Of a stretch of 64,000 nucleotides of DNA, positions 11,233 through 23,600 are shown one piece after another. The notes under the pieces were generated by a model. That model was given only the letters and a program-made list of their open reading frames with translations, did no database searches and was not told the origin of the DNA. Each line of letters opens with the position of its first letter. Positions within the stretch are counted from its first letter, which is position 1. Source of the DNA: Solenopsis invicta (lineage: Eukaryota; Arthropoda; Insecta; Hymenoptera; Formicidae); NCBI RefSeq assembly GCF_016802725.1, contig NC_052665.1, forward strand, positions 13,832,501-13,896,500, read 5' to 3'. The position numbers and the translations under genes were made by a program.

Positions 11233-14200
11233 AAATTATTTCTTTAAAATATGATTCTAAAAATTGATTTATTATTTAAAGGAACTTTTTTGTAATCCAG
11301 CAATACCAAACATGCTTAAAGAATATGTGAAACAATTGATTTAATAGAAAAAACTTAGATGGATATTACTGCCTGAGCAACAACACTATGCGGCAAAAGA
11401 TTAAATCTTACTAATCTTATTAAAAAAATTTAATTTTTAATTAATGTTTATGTTGCAAGGACAATTAAATCAATTCCATTCTTACGAAAAATTGCAAAAA
11501 AATTGAAGTTGCAATTTGTCCACTTGTATGTTTCGTGGAAGGTAGTAACTTGCCGCAAGAATTATAAGTATATTTATTCTGTGTAATATAAAATAAAATT
11601 ACGCGCAATTTTTATTCATAATGCACTAAAGTTCATATAAATTAATTTCTTCGTCTTATTTAGAAAACTTTATAAACTTTTAATTATTATTTATATGTTA
11701 AAAGAGCAATTGAAGAGCATCTATCCTTATAAAAAATGGTAAAAAGGAATTTTAAACTTTCAAGATCACACATTCCTTTCGTATATTTCAGGAGATAAAT
11801 TATCGCCAATAACTTTCACAATTCGTCTATATTTCGCGGGGGGTTGCAGAAAAGGACATAAGAGAAAAGTCCTCGAAATCGGGCACACCTGGGCAGTTAT
11901 GTGACTGGGCGTGCCTGTGTTGGCTGGCAAGACGCGTGGGCCGGTACCGTATTATGCTGATCCCCCGAGAGAAAGAGAGACGATTCGCTCAGAGCCTGAA
12001 TCGGGTCTTAGGACCCGCGACGCGGAGAAAACGCTACGTCGCAACGCGTTCTGCCGCCGCGCCGCGCCGGGAACGGGCGTCGAGTGAGACGCGAGACCGT
12101 GCACAAACCCGAACGTGGGCGACCAGGTGCAGCTTCGCCAGCCGTGCCGTAATTATGGTATTTGGTATCGCGACGATACGGACGATGGCAAATTAACGAT
12201 ATCCTCGAAAAGTTAAAACTCCAATGAAAACGTGTTTAATGTTTCTCGATCGAAAAAGGAAATCCAACGTATTGAGAAATTTATTCACTTTAACACGAGC
12301 GCGAACAGATGTGTAACGTCCACGTCCGTTTATCATACGTCCGTGGACATTTAGTGTATCTATACGAGTGTCCATTCACGCGAACTATCGGACCGCAATG
12401 ATAACGGCAAATGTACGCAAACGCTCTATCGGCAGAAGTACGCTATCTCGCCGATAAAAGGAGGCTTGCGATTTAATCGAGAGTAACTTCTACGAAAGCT
12501 ACGTACTAGGAAAAAGTTGATAGCACACTGAAGAAGCGCGCACGTGTGCTCGGAAGTATCGCGATTCCTCCCACAAGCGAAATTCGCGCGCGAATCAAAC
12601 AGGATACAGCCTCGTTGCCGCGTCTCGCATCGATAAAACGCTGATCCGCGCGATAACGGGGACACGTCGATTCCAAAAAATTGATGTCCAATGAACGATC
12701 GGCACCGTGAAATGAACGATCGGCACCGTGATTAACGCGGCGCCGTGTAGTCGCGATCGGTCGAGCGAACGACAAGATTGGAGGAGAAAGAAGAGAGGTG
12801 GGCAGCTTCTCATAAGATGGTGCACACTAGTTAACAGTACAGCGATCTTAGCTTTTCCCTGCATTAACTGCGTGGAAATTTTTGCAATTGAGTTTCCATT
12901 TAGAATAGCGATTGTGTAACTTTTTCTCTAATGCCCAGTTTCTTCATCTCTAGATAACTTTATCTCCCAGAAAATATGGCCATTTCTATTAAAATTCTAA
13001 TACGTTTTGTGTCGAAAGTTAGTAGTATGAAGAATAGCTATCCGTTAAATACGTAACCAGTGGTTCCAAAGAAAACAATTTTTAATTAATTTTTAGTTAA
13101 TTGACGAATATCTTTATCTAGAAGATAGCTATCGGGAAGTGTAAAGAAATCTGGCATAAGATAGAAATGCGCGAAGAATAAAATATTTCTCCATTAACTT
13201 CAATAATGCAAATTTTTATTTTTCACATTTTTTTCTTAGCAAAAAAATTAGATTCAGAGATATCATTTATAGAGTACTGAATCATTATAGAGTACTGAAC
13301 GTCGCAAAGAAGAACGCGACAGACCAGGATCATGCGAAGAAAAGTCCCATCCGAATTAATCAAGAAATATTACCCTCGTTCTAGATAGACATCGCGATAC
13401 ATATCTTAGAGATACTGTGAATTAGATCGCGTCATCAATCTCGTATGGCGGTTTTTGCGCGAACAAGTGTGGCGATTTTCTCAGCGGCCTCCACCCTTTC
13501 ATTATCGCGAAACGGTCTTCTTCCGTGTCCACTGATTGACAGTCAGCGCTCGCGAACTAAACTCCTCGTTAACTCGAATCGAGCCCCGCGGGCACCGCTG
13601 GAAAAACTTCTAATTATACACGACGGCTTTCGTCAAAGATCCCGGCGACACTTTACGGTGCCGATCGACTTGCAAATGATGGGGGAGGGGAGAAAAAGAG
13701 CAGAGGGATCGGGGAAAGCGACGTCCGATAGCCTTGTCGGTCCAGGCGGCATTGTGAGTTATTGAGATTAAACGATTGGCCGCGGGGGTTCGGAACTTTT
13801 ATTCATCAACGTCGCCGTATCGCGTCGTTGACATCGTCGCGCCACGTTCGACCGTAAACCGATCTCGGAAGCAAAAGGACGAGAGGACCAGAGAGCGCGG
13901 CGAAAGAGAGGAAGAGACCGCACTTAATCTCCGCTTATTAAATAAATCACGACTCCCTATCACTTTGGAGCCCGAGATGTGCCCCGGGAAGCCAGTCTTA
14001 TAATTCCTACATTAATTTCTTTAATAGTCCACGAAACAATCCCGGCGACCGTCGGGGTACATCACGTCGGAACGGTATCATCGGCCCCGGGGGAGGAATT
14101 AAGCGCTCTCCAGATCGTAAAAGAGTTAAATTACTGTCGTAATTTATTTATAATGCGCGTCGCTTTATTTAGCGCGATTAACACGATGAAAAGGGGCATG

Positions 14201-15409
14201 CCCGCGTGCGTGAGGCGAAACGGCCGTGATTTAATAATTCTTGGGGTTAAACGCGACGCAATAAATCAAACTTTCTCGCGAACCACCTCGCGCGCTTTTT
14301 CTTACATTTTGATCATGTATGCAGGAATTGTAACATATCAAAAATTCACGCGAGAAATACTGAAATAGATTATTTTTTAAGAAAACAAAAAAAATGTGTT
14401 GCAATAACACGTCTTACGTTTCTATCGCATGTTAACAGCATCACATATATGTTTTATAAAATTGTTTATGTATCATAAATGTAGATGACGTGGAGATAAC
14501 ATTAGAAAAATCGCGCGCACAAGATTTTTAATTTTTAATTTTTTCTTTTATTATTCTCATAAATTAATTCGCACAAGAAGATACTGCCGTTTCTAGCTGT
14601 CTTACGCTTTTGTCGAGGCGATTGTCCAGTGGACCTTGAATGCTAACCGACTGACGTGTTTTATCCACCTACGTGCCAACAACACATTGCGTGTCAACAC
14701 GCTCACGCATGATTCTTGTAAGAGAACACTGCACAATATGCAAGAAAAAAGATAAGAATCATCGTGAATATAAAATCCTTTCTTTATTCCTTAGTTGCGC
14801 GCAATGCGGGTTGTATAACGAATAAAAATAAATCGAAATTTGAATAAATTTCTACGTACTATAAAAACGAAATAAAGCGAGATATTCTCAATATAACTCT
14901 ACAAAATCCATTTCATGAAATCAGTACAGATTCTTCATAGGTATGTTCTTCTAAATTTTCCTTACTCCCGCTAAAACAAATCTCTTCGAAAATTCAGTTA
15001 TTCATTTGCATTCCTAAAGTGTGAAACCTCGAGTTTTCAAACTTCGCGAAGACTCACAAGTCGGCTACAAAATCAACCAAAGAGAGAACTAAAATTATAT
15101 ATATCAAACATTCTGCATTAAACGGTGGCGCGAGCCGTATAATCCGAGCGAGCCGCACATTCCCTTGCGAAACCGCGTAGCTCTCGCCTGATGACGAGAT
15201 CCATTAAATGTGAACGGACAGGCTGCCGCTGTGCTTGTATATCTCGCGCCCGGCGGTGCTGCGCCAGGTAGTCCGTATTCCGACTTATCCAATTAACGGG
15301 AAGCGTTTTAACGCGACGTTAGAACGTCTCGTTAAAGCGCGAACGTTCGCGCCGCGTTCCGTTTTACCACGTGAAATCGAAGAACGATGATGCCTGACGG
15401 CGAGCTCAC
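11233..15409. other. Presumed proximal first intron of the agrin-like gene
   Basis: AT-rich to about 11820, then GC-rich blocks at 11830-12760, 13430-14320 and 15110-15400. None contains a cysteine-rich Kazal- or EGF-type exon on the minus strand. A repeat of TTATAGAGTACTGAA occurs twice near 13268. The GC-rich blocks are rich in AATTA/ATTA words (for example near 14010 and 14130) and may hold enhancers; this is inference. Confidence 0.4.
12690..12731. repeat. Exact 21-bp tandem duplication
   Basis: AATGAACGATCGGCACCGTGA occurs twice with no spacer and no mismatch, implying a recent event. It lies in GC-rich non-coding DNA. Confidence 0.9.
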
Positions 15410-15412
15410 CTC
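15404..15412 (-). promoter_or_regulatory. 5' splice donor of the agrin-like exon
   Basis: On the minus strand the sequence reads AGAG|GTGAGC, matching the metazoan donor consensus at nearly every position. It lies immediately after the last conserved NtA-like segment, which is where the domain should end. Confidence 0.75.
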
Positions 15413-15839
15413 TGACGGCGGCGTTCAGCCTGTCGAGATTGGCGAGCGTAAGCGGTACCGGGCCGAAGTGCATCACGATCCTGCCCACGTCGCCGGCACC
15501 GCGACGCGCCATGAAGATGCCGGTGTAACCGCGCCTGATGTAACGACCGCAGGTATCGTTCGTGGCGATGTCGACGGTGACGTTCAGCGCGCCCTTGATC
15601 GCCCTCTTGACGCGCACGTGCACCACCTGTCCATGCCGAAGCTCTTTCACCTTTCCAGTGAAGATGTAGTCCGACTGGCGCACCTTCTCCACGAACATCG
15701 TGTCGTTCCTGATTGTCGCCGTCAAGTTCGCCCGACATTCCAGCAACTCGCCAGTCGAGAAGCTGGCCGACGACAGACTGGTACAGAGGACCACAAAAAT
15801 GATCACTGAATAACTGACCATTTTGAATCCGATGTTCAT
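15410..15839 (-). CDS. First coding exon of an agrin-like proteoglycan (signal peptide + NtA-like domain), partial
   Basis: Seen: 143 complete codons plus one base, ending at AG|GTGAGC (GT at 15409-15408), so the next exon is joined in phase 1. Residues 1-26 form a signal peptide (hydrophobic core about 10-22). The mature part has two cysteines (C35, C97), which could form one disulfide, and four N-glycosylation sequons (N38, N45, N86, N94). The order 'DYIFTGKVKEL', 'VHVRVKRAIKG', a Cys then 'GIF', then 'PLTLANLDRL' follows the order of motifs in the agrin N-terminal (NtA, OB-fold) domain. Known: in vertebrate agrin NtA binds laminin in the basement membrane, followed by follistatin-like, SEA, EGF and laminin-G domains. 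An in-frame TGA lies 9 nt before M1; M7 (15821) has a better context (CAAAATGG) and may be the true start. The frame stays open into the intron to 15285, which is not coding evidence. Alternative: another OB-fold/TIMP-like secreted protein. The agrin call is by motif order only. Confidence 0.68.
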
Positions 15840-17520
15840 TCTGTTTCAAAGTTCCGCGTCACTCTCCGACACGCGAATAAAACTGTCTGCGTTTCCAATT
15901 TCTCCGTCTTTGCTTACATACATACACGCACACATACACACACTCAATGTAATAGTTTTAATCGTTGAGCACTCTCATGAATACTACACGATGTTTCAAC
16001 ACGATAGTTTACTCTACTTGTAATTCACATTCCGATATTAATAAGAAATGCATTCGCAACGTGCGAGTTTATTCTCATTAATTCCACGCACCAAACTGAC
16101 GTTCTATCTCGAAGACTCGTGGTTCTACAATCCGCTTGATAACTGTCCGTTGGGTCCATTTAATCACAAGTTCGTTTGATTAATTCCCGGTTTCGAGTTG
16201 AAGACGTATCTTGAAGACCTCCTATCGTCAACAACCTCCTTCAGAGAAACGCGACGTTAATCAGAAGCAACCGGTATCAATAGCATGGCTCCGAAACAGA
16301 AGACTACCACGGAGAACTTCTGATCCCACTGCGTCTTCAATAAATACAAGCACGGGTGTTAATCAGAAGTGGGCACTCGAAACTCCGCTGGTCCGGTTGA
16401 TTAATTCCTGGCTCCGGATCGAGGACGGGTCCCACGGTGTGTCAGAGCGACGGCAGCCAGTTCGGCCTGGGCTCCCGTAGTCCTCTAAATGGAAACGAGT
16501 CCGATCTTGAGCAACAGGTTGGCGCCGCGTGTCAACCCACGCTCGTCGATTTCCAATCCGCGTGCCAACGTTCACCCGCTCCAGTTGAGCAGCGGGCGCG
16601 ATGTTTCTCGATCGATCGACGAATCGATAAACTGCCGATTCGCCTCCCCCGTTGCGTCGTCGCTGTCGTTCTCCGTTTTATCGTCGTCGCTGATGAGACC
16701 GGATGCCGAACGCGGTCGCCAACGATCGTCAACGAAACACGCGGCTCTACTCGCGCTTCGATCGTCAACTGGTTTCCGATCGAACCTCCGAATGATCGGC
16801 GGTCGAATGTGAATTCTCTACTCAACTCCTGCTTGTCGCGATAATATCACAAATTCACGCCTATCATGCGCCATCGCGGATATTTAGCTCACGGCTTAAC
16901 CAAGCGTCAAAGTGCTTGCGATCCTGCAATACTTTTCACTGGAATTCATTATAGAAATATGTTTTTATAATAAACACTCTTCACGAAATATTCACCGCAA
17001 TCTGACCGAATTACTCCGAATATCGATAATATAACTCACACGAACGATACGCGAGCACCACCTCAACCATCTGTTTTAATAAATGCTTCCTCATACACTA
17101 AATGACATTGGTTATAAATATGTAGTCAAATGCGCCGTCATGATGTTCCAAAATATATTCAAATTTCAGAAACAGTTGAACGTCCATTAAATTATTCCGC
17201 ACTATTAAAAGACATATTCTGATGATACTTAATTATGAAGACTAATATGCTATTCTGAAATGTCAAAAACACACTTATTTTTATCACCGTTTTAAAAAAA
17301 TAAGTAAACCAAAATATGCCATTACTCCAGAATGGAAAAAAAAGAATATTCAACTGTCGTTTTCAACAAATTTTCAACGAATTTTTATAACTTTATAAGC
17401 ATCATTTGAGATGTCGTTCTATATTTTTCATGTAAACGTTATAATTCTGCAAAACACGTCGAAGCTTTCTTATACAGTTTCACCAGCACTCGTGAAATTA
17501 TACCGTTAGAAAGCGTCGAC
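15840..17520 (-). other. 5' flank of the agrin-like exon (UTR and/or upstream intron)
   Basis: No coding exon recognised. The 100 bp next to the start codon contain ACAGTTTTATTC on the minus strand near 15880, compatible with an initiator, but no TATA box at the right spacing. A GC-rich stretch at 16230-16830 gives several overlapping open frames on both strands with no coherent protein. The word GTTAATCAGAAG occurs twice (about 16255 and 16357), and TTGATTAATTCC twice (about 16180 and 16398), suggesting short diverged duplications. From 16850 to 17480 the DNA is AT-rich and featureless. Confidence 0.4.
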
Positions 17521-17529
17521 GCGACATTC

Positions 17530-18021
17530 GTCATGACAGCCACATCCAACGCATTTGATTCGATTTTCTCCAGTCGTGAGACACAGTAGCACAGAACACT
17601 GGCGGACCACTTGATCGAGCCGCGCGATCAAGCAGTCGCTGGCCGAAAGCACTGTCAGCGCGAAATTCGCGGCGAACGTGTGTTGAGGCTCGCCACCACG
17701 AGCGTGAACCCGCGCGAGAGTGAGAGAGCAGTGATCGAGGTGGTGGTTGGTCGCGTGGAGGCACGCGCTGGACTGAGGAGGGCTAAGTGTGGATGCTGCA
17801 ACTACAACGTGTAGGCGTAAGTCGCCTTAGAGAACCCGCGGCGGGCCGAGAGGGAGAAAGAGAGACGTAGAGGACGGGCGCGAGGGTGTGAGTGCGTGCG
17901 TTCGTGCGTGCGTGAGCGTCCGTGAGGACGGTACACGCGCCCGCGCGCGCGTGTGCGTACACGCCGCGAGAGCGAGAGACAGAGGGGGAGAGAAATCTTA
18001 GCCGGGTACAGCAGTGAAGGT

Positions 18022-18052
<31 letters not shown>

Positions 18053-18160
18053 TGCACGCATACGAGTATATCTGCGACACGTTCACGTCGCTGCTGGCTC
18101 CATTCGCACGCGCCACACGCGCGTGGAATCCCGTGGATTATACTCGCGCGTATATACAAA
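17530..18160. promoter_or_regulatory. CpG-rich block with GAGA-type and CGTG/CACG simple repeats
   Basis: Very dense in CG dinucleotides, with purine-rich GAGAGAG runs and simple repeats, flanked on both sides by AT-rich DNA. This is the commonest look of an insect 5'-UTR or promoter region. It lies about 1.7-2.3 kb upstream of the agrin-like exon, so an upstream non-coding first exon here is possible. No unambiguous TATA/initiator pair or donor site was found, so the assignment is inference from composition and position. Confidence 0.3.
18022..18062. repeat. (GCAC)n microsatellite
   Basis: About ten GCAC/CACG units with one CATG interruption near the end. The complementary run GTGCGTGC..., with one TTCG interruption, lies at 17889-17925, so the two can pair as an imperfect hairpin across about 100 bp. 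Confidence 0.85.
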
Positions 18161-18162
18161 AA

Positions 18163-21100
18163 AAGAAGTGGAAAATTAGCAACTAACGCCGGAGCTATAT
18201 CAGCACCTGTAGAAAAATCTCTCATCGAGAATTTTTCAGTATTTTTGGAATTTTTTTAGAGTGACAATTTTTATTAACATTAATATTGAGAGCCAACTCT
18301 GAATTTAAAACTCATTGTCAGATGAAAATAATAGAGACAAATAATTTAAATTTTCGTTATTTAATCCTTCAGTTTCAGGTAGATCAGATTTATTTTTGAT
18401 CCACGGTTCGTTTTTAATGTTGCGCAAAAAAGCATTTAAATTTAGCGACGTTTTTACTATCAATTTACGAATATGCGAATGTCGATCGACCCCGAGATTG
18501 TCGCGCGAGAAAGAGACAAAGTTAAATGATCTAATCGACACCGGCTTAACGATCGACGATCCCGGACGGTTTGTAATTGATGGCGATCGATAATCTCGAG
18601 CGCCACACACCGTCTCCTCTCCTCGGACTATCTCACCCACGAAACGGTGAGAATCTGACTTAACGAGCCCGATGGAAAAAGCTAATGGCTCGACTTCGAC
18701 AACGACTTCGTAAAAGGAAAGACACGCACTCCTCTATTTTATGACGACGGTCTCGACGCGACGCGGTGTGAAAATGGGCAGGGCACGATATACGGTGTCG
18801 TCAGTTATGGTACATCATAATTTCCGCGGTTATTCGTGTGTACCAGTAACAATGTTACGCGCCTTCGCGAGCTGGGTGTGGGTACAGACGAGATTCTTGT
18901 CTCGCAACGCATCAGCTAGACACCGTCTCGAGTTTCGAACGTTTGCAGAAACGATCGTCGCGATAGGAACCTTACAGATTTGCCTACGCCTTTTCGTTAA
19001 GAGAAACGGAAATACGAATTGTGCGTGTCCCAAAAAAAATCTGTTGGACATTCAAAACGTTTTGTTGACGAAACAAGAATATATTGAAAAAGATATTTCC
19101 TAAGCTCGAATTTAATTCCTTAACAAATATAAATAATTGGAAATGCTTATCTTATGATAACATTAGATATATTCGTAGTTTCATTAAAACTTGATAAATC
19201 GATAAATAAAATTGATATTGGAAAGACTTTGCATATTGAATTTCTATATATTATTTCAATTAATGTATATGTACTATATATCTTAATATTTTATTTTATT
19301 TATTTTACCTGCAATCTCGTATGCCGTTTATTTTTCATAATTTGTTTATATTTTACATTTAAAATTTTTCCAATTTTTTTTCTGTCATTTTTTGAATTAA
19401 AAATTCTATTCAGATCTCTTTCATGGCGCTAAACATGGTAGCATGATTCGTAGCCGCGATAACATTGAACATGATCTTCGTAAAAGTCAGACTGGCAACA
19501 CCTACGTTTAACGCTAAACGCAAGATGTGAATATAGGCTATAATAATGTCTCAATCCGTAGAGTAATATATCACAATCTTGCAAAGTTGCACGAGACTAA
19601 CCTACAACATTCATAACTGCCGTTAAATAATTATACTGTTGGCATCCTACATTGACTTTCGTAAAACTACTCACCTCAATGTAATGAACCTGGTAATAGA
19701 AATTACGCGGAAGTCAACAATTTATAACGCAGCCGGGAGATAATTAGTACTGTAGACTAATGAAACGTTACTCGCTAATCGCGATACAAATCGGAATACA
19801 AATCGGAAACTAATCTTCAAAGAAATACAAAAAAAATGTGCAAGTATTAAAAGCAGGCTCATTATGTAGCGTTCTGCGATCAGCGAATGATACTTTAATA
19901 GAAATTATCTCAGCATATGATTCAAACACGAAAATGTCAAAATCGTAATAATTTTCGAATTATAAACGTCAAAATAAGCCAATAATAAAATGATTGCAAT
20001 CTATTATTGGTTCTCACAAGTGATATTTGCGAAGTCTACATTCAAATTATAACGATATTTTACTTCAATTCACAAAATTAAGCTATCAATAAATGTAAAT
20101 AAATGAAAAATAAAAAATTAAAATTAAATTAACACATTAGAAAAATAAATGCAGTACGTTTGCAAGTTCAATAAATTCCAGGCTAATTCAATATAATTTT
20201 TACTTATTATGGAAGGAAATATCGAACTGTGCCAATAATTAATGCTTTAGTATAACGAGTATAATGTGCATGATATACACAATTAACCGAGATATAATTC
20301 GCATATTCCAGGATTATAATTAATGGTTCATTCATTTAAAGTAATAGATCTATAAGATATCTATTTGTAATATTTTATATTTTTAACGTGAAATTTTAAT
20401 TATGCACTTTCTAAAGCCGATACAATTTTCACGGATCCATTACCTCAAATTAAATCAAAAGATAATCTGACACTCACCGATACGTTGCGCATCAGCGGAA
20501 CTGTATTACTGCATATCGATCTGAAAAAGACAAATATATCCAAATTGTAATAGCGCTCAAAATAATGAATATGTTTAATATGATAAATAATTAAAATAAA
20601 TATATCAATAAATAATGACTGTCATGCATATTTTTCAAGAAGCACAGTTAATTATCGCGCGCGCACCAATCATTAAAATATGACGATCGCGAGCCATTTT
20701 GCACGGTTTCCCTGACGTTAATTGCACAAACAGCACTCTTTATTACTGCAGTTTTGCGGCAAAAAAATAACACGAAAAATTATAACCACACAGATCTACG
20801 ATTTACACGATGTATTCATGTATAGTATACCCGCAAAATCTCACAAAGAAATTAACGGATGAAGCACGAACGAGAAACGGAGAGGTTTAACAAATTGCTG
20901 TACAAACACCAAATTGATTCCACGCGGGTGACAAATATTTAAGATACGGGGTTAGTTACGACTGCACTTGCTAATTAAACCCGCGCGCAGCTTGGCTCAC
21001 GGAGTCGATCCGTCGTTGCGACCCACGTATCGTTAACGACCAAAAAATTCCAACAGCTCTGCCCGTGCGATATGACATGATTATTAAAGTCAAGCTAATT

Positions 21101-22615
21101 ATGACGCGATAAAACATACAAATTTCAGTACTGCATGCGTAATATATTTCAAAAACATAAATTCTGCAAAACAATTTGTTAACAATTTGTTTTTTATTGT
21201 TAACAAGCGATCAAAGTATTGCATCTTTCTGTTGCTTCCAATACTCAATTCGATAATTTATGCATTGCTCTATGCGCGGCGTGTTTTTCTTCCAGTGAAC
21301 AAATTACATCGCGTTAAAAAGAGTGAAATATGTTTAAAAATAAAATAAAAGAAATGACTAACGCTCATAAATGCCACAAGCATGAAACAAAGATTTATTA
21401 GATTACTGTTCTTTTATCGTTTTAAGTTCTCTACTTTAAGGAGATAAATAAATCACACTAGACAACCGCTTCGGAAAGTCATCTCGATACGCTTAGCAAT
21501 CGAAGATTAATCGTCTGATAAACACGGACAATTTTATCAGGTTTAAGCTGATCACTTCCCTCCTCCCTTCCGCTTCTCAAGAAATATAGTCTAGAAATCC
21601 TTCGTTCTCTTTTCTCGAGTGTTTCAGACACCGTAAGTCATAAATTATCGTATCAAATTTCATAAACGAAGACCGCAAAGGACCAATACTTCCACGTCTT
21701 TTACGAGAACGCAATATTAACCAAGACATCGGACGCATGCGGAATTAGCACATTACCTCGCCGACGCGTTTAACAACGAGAATTCCGGCCGTATATTTCG
21801 TCACGGCTGTATTGTCACCTACGGCGCACATAATACACCCGGTTGACGGTAATGAATGCGCCGTGACGAGAGACCGTCGACGCGACTAAACGAGATCCCT
21901 CACGTCCGACTGAACGCTCTGAATCCGTCGCTGGCACGCGATCGTTTTCGCGACGAGAGGGACACTTCCATGAGGCATTGAATCTCCAGCACGCGCGACC
22001 CGAACGACAAGCCGAGACGAATCGGTCGTCCCGATGCCCACGCTCTCGCTCGACATACCGCGATACCGGCGAGAATCGCGTGTCCTTGCATCGTCCTCGT
22101 CGCATTCTCAGGTCGTATCCCCGAGCGGAGAGAAATATCGGCATTATACTGTCAATGATTCCTCGTACCTTACGCGCTGATTGTTAGTTCCTCAATATAC
22201 ATGAAACGCGAAGTACTGCGGATGCAACAACGAAATGAGGCGCGCAACGACATTCCACGTGTCTAGTGTTACCGTAAGACCACGCGTTCCACTTTATTCT
22301 ATAATAAAGACACTATAAACTTTTGTATAACTTATCCTTTCTAAAAAAAGGCACGTAAAGAATATATCGAATATATCAAAGTTAATCTTGTCGCTTTTCC
22401 GTGATGCTGATTGGTTCTTTCGCTGCGCTAACATTGTGAGCGGCTGTCATCGCGGAGATTGCGTATTTAACTATGTGTATTGAGGGGTTAATATAAAATT
22501 TGTAATTTGTATAAAATTAAATGTAATATTAAAAGCTTTGTAGCGCAAGCCCGTTTTTTTAGTAAACAACAAAAAGACAATTAATGATAAATAATATACA
22601 AAAAATAAGTAACTC
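18163..22615. other. Non-coding, mostly AT-rich
   Basis: AT-rich apart from 18480-19000 and 21730-22300, which yield chance open frames. A small inverted pair CCAATAATA/TATTATTGG occurs at 19979-20010. No supported gene. Confidence 0.5.
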
Positions 22616-22617
22616 AC

Positions 22618-22745
22618 CCAAAGGTTGCTCCGCTGAGGCCCGATGCCTCTCCTAGGCCTCCTCCTCCTCTCAGAATCCTCCAGGTTGTCAAACTCTCCTC
22701 TTCGTTGTACACTTGCAGTACACTCGCGGAACACTCGCGGAACAC
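22618..22745 (-). other. Diverged relative of the fold-back element's exon-like arm
   Basis: On the minus strand this reads repeated GCGAGTGTTCC-like words, then AGGATTCTGAGAG, a purine-rich stretch, and TTTGG|GTGAGTTA (GT at 22617-22616). Order, spacing and donor match the left arm at 58221-58305. Read through, it would encode 'DSERRRRPRRGIGPQ', but no start is fixed. No terminal inverted repeats were found around it, so it may be a fragment, or the parent sequence from which the element's arm derives. Confidence 0.35.
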
Positions 22746-23600
22746 TCGCTAATAATATACTAAATTTGCGCGCGTGGACTAATTATCTATAAAGTGTTTC
22801 GCGTGACACTGCAACACTTCGGGTTTATAAAACCCATGATATGAGTTCCCATTCAGAGGGATTCCCGTGGATTCAGCACCCCGCGTCGGCGAGTAGAACG
22901 CACGCGTACCCGCCCCCGGACAAGGGTAAGCCCCACGCGGAAGAAAACGAAATCAATGGCATTGAATCCGAAGCCTCTTGTCTCACAAAAATCACGTCTA
23001 AAATTGACTCGTTCATAAGCCCAGCCAACGGATCATCGAGATCAGTCCCACTGGATCTTATATCCAAGCGGCGTCGACAAGACACTCCGGCAGGACGAGA
23101 GAAGAAGGTACTCATTGCCGACGTCTAGCATTTTAGACGAATCAGGAAATGAGAGCCAGCCTCTCGTCACAAGCTTAACCTACAAGGCCAAGTTCTGACC
23201 AAGTCAGATTAAACGTGATTCACTGGTTCGAACCCAAGATCCAAAGAATCCAAAAAGGGTATCAAGGATCTAAGAAAACCTTAGGTGGACGAGAACAAGA
23301 GAAACATGCGAATCCAAGGTAACTGATCCGAACTCTAACCGCTTAGGACCGAACCGATCGCCAGAGACAGAGCGTGTAAACCTCACACAACCAGACAGCC
23401 GCGCAACATGCACACAGGGGAAACATGCTATAACGCGGCCCGGCATTACCTCGTGCACGGGCACTCGGCATGGAACGTCGCGGTGCAGCGCGCACGCCCA
23501 CCATGTGCAACGCCCCAGTAAGGATATTCACTGCCAAGCAGCGGGGGTGCGATTCCCGGCCCTCGAACTGAGAGTCTATCAAATGGGAGTTATGAAAAAA
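22746..23600. other. GC-rich block of possible retroelement or tRNA-related origin
   Basis: Composition differs sharply from the AT-rich DNA on either side. A plus-strand open frame at 22841-23128 (95 codons, 'MSSHSEGFPWIQHPASASRT...') is rich in Ser, Pro and charged residues and is not low complexity, but matches no family I recognise. Farther right, 23513-23565 resembles the 3' half of a tRNA. The block could be a decayed mobile element; no polymerase motif is visible to confirm it. Confidence 0.3.
23513..23565 (+). pseudogene. tRNA-derived fragment, possibly tRNA-Gly-like
   Basis: CACTGCCAAGCAG followed by GGGGGTGCGATTCCCGGCC resembles the anticodon arm and T-arm of an insect tRNA-Gly(GCC). 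The T-loop carries GCGAT instead of TCGAT, the region between is shortened, and no acceptor stem closes, so it cannot be a working tRNA. It could be a tRNA pseudogene, a SINE head, or coincidence. Confidence 0.25.

Noticed and set aside
15387..15849. Long frames overlapping the agrin-like exon on other frames and strand
   Set aside because: Shadows of the real exon's GC-rich coding sequence.
22474..22490. GGGGTTAA here and CCCCTTAA near 54284, as possible piggyBac-type ends at TTAA
   Set aside because: No matching inverted terminus or duplicated TTAA pair could be found for either.
23225..23237. GGTTCGAACCC, a perfect tRNA B-box word
   Set aside because: No A-box at the right distance and no acceptor or anticodon stem can be formed around it.
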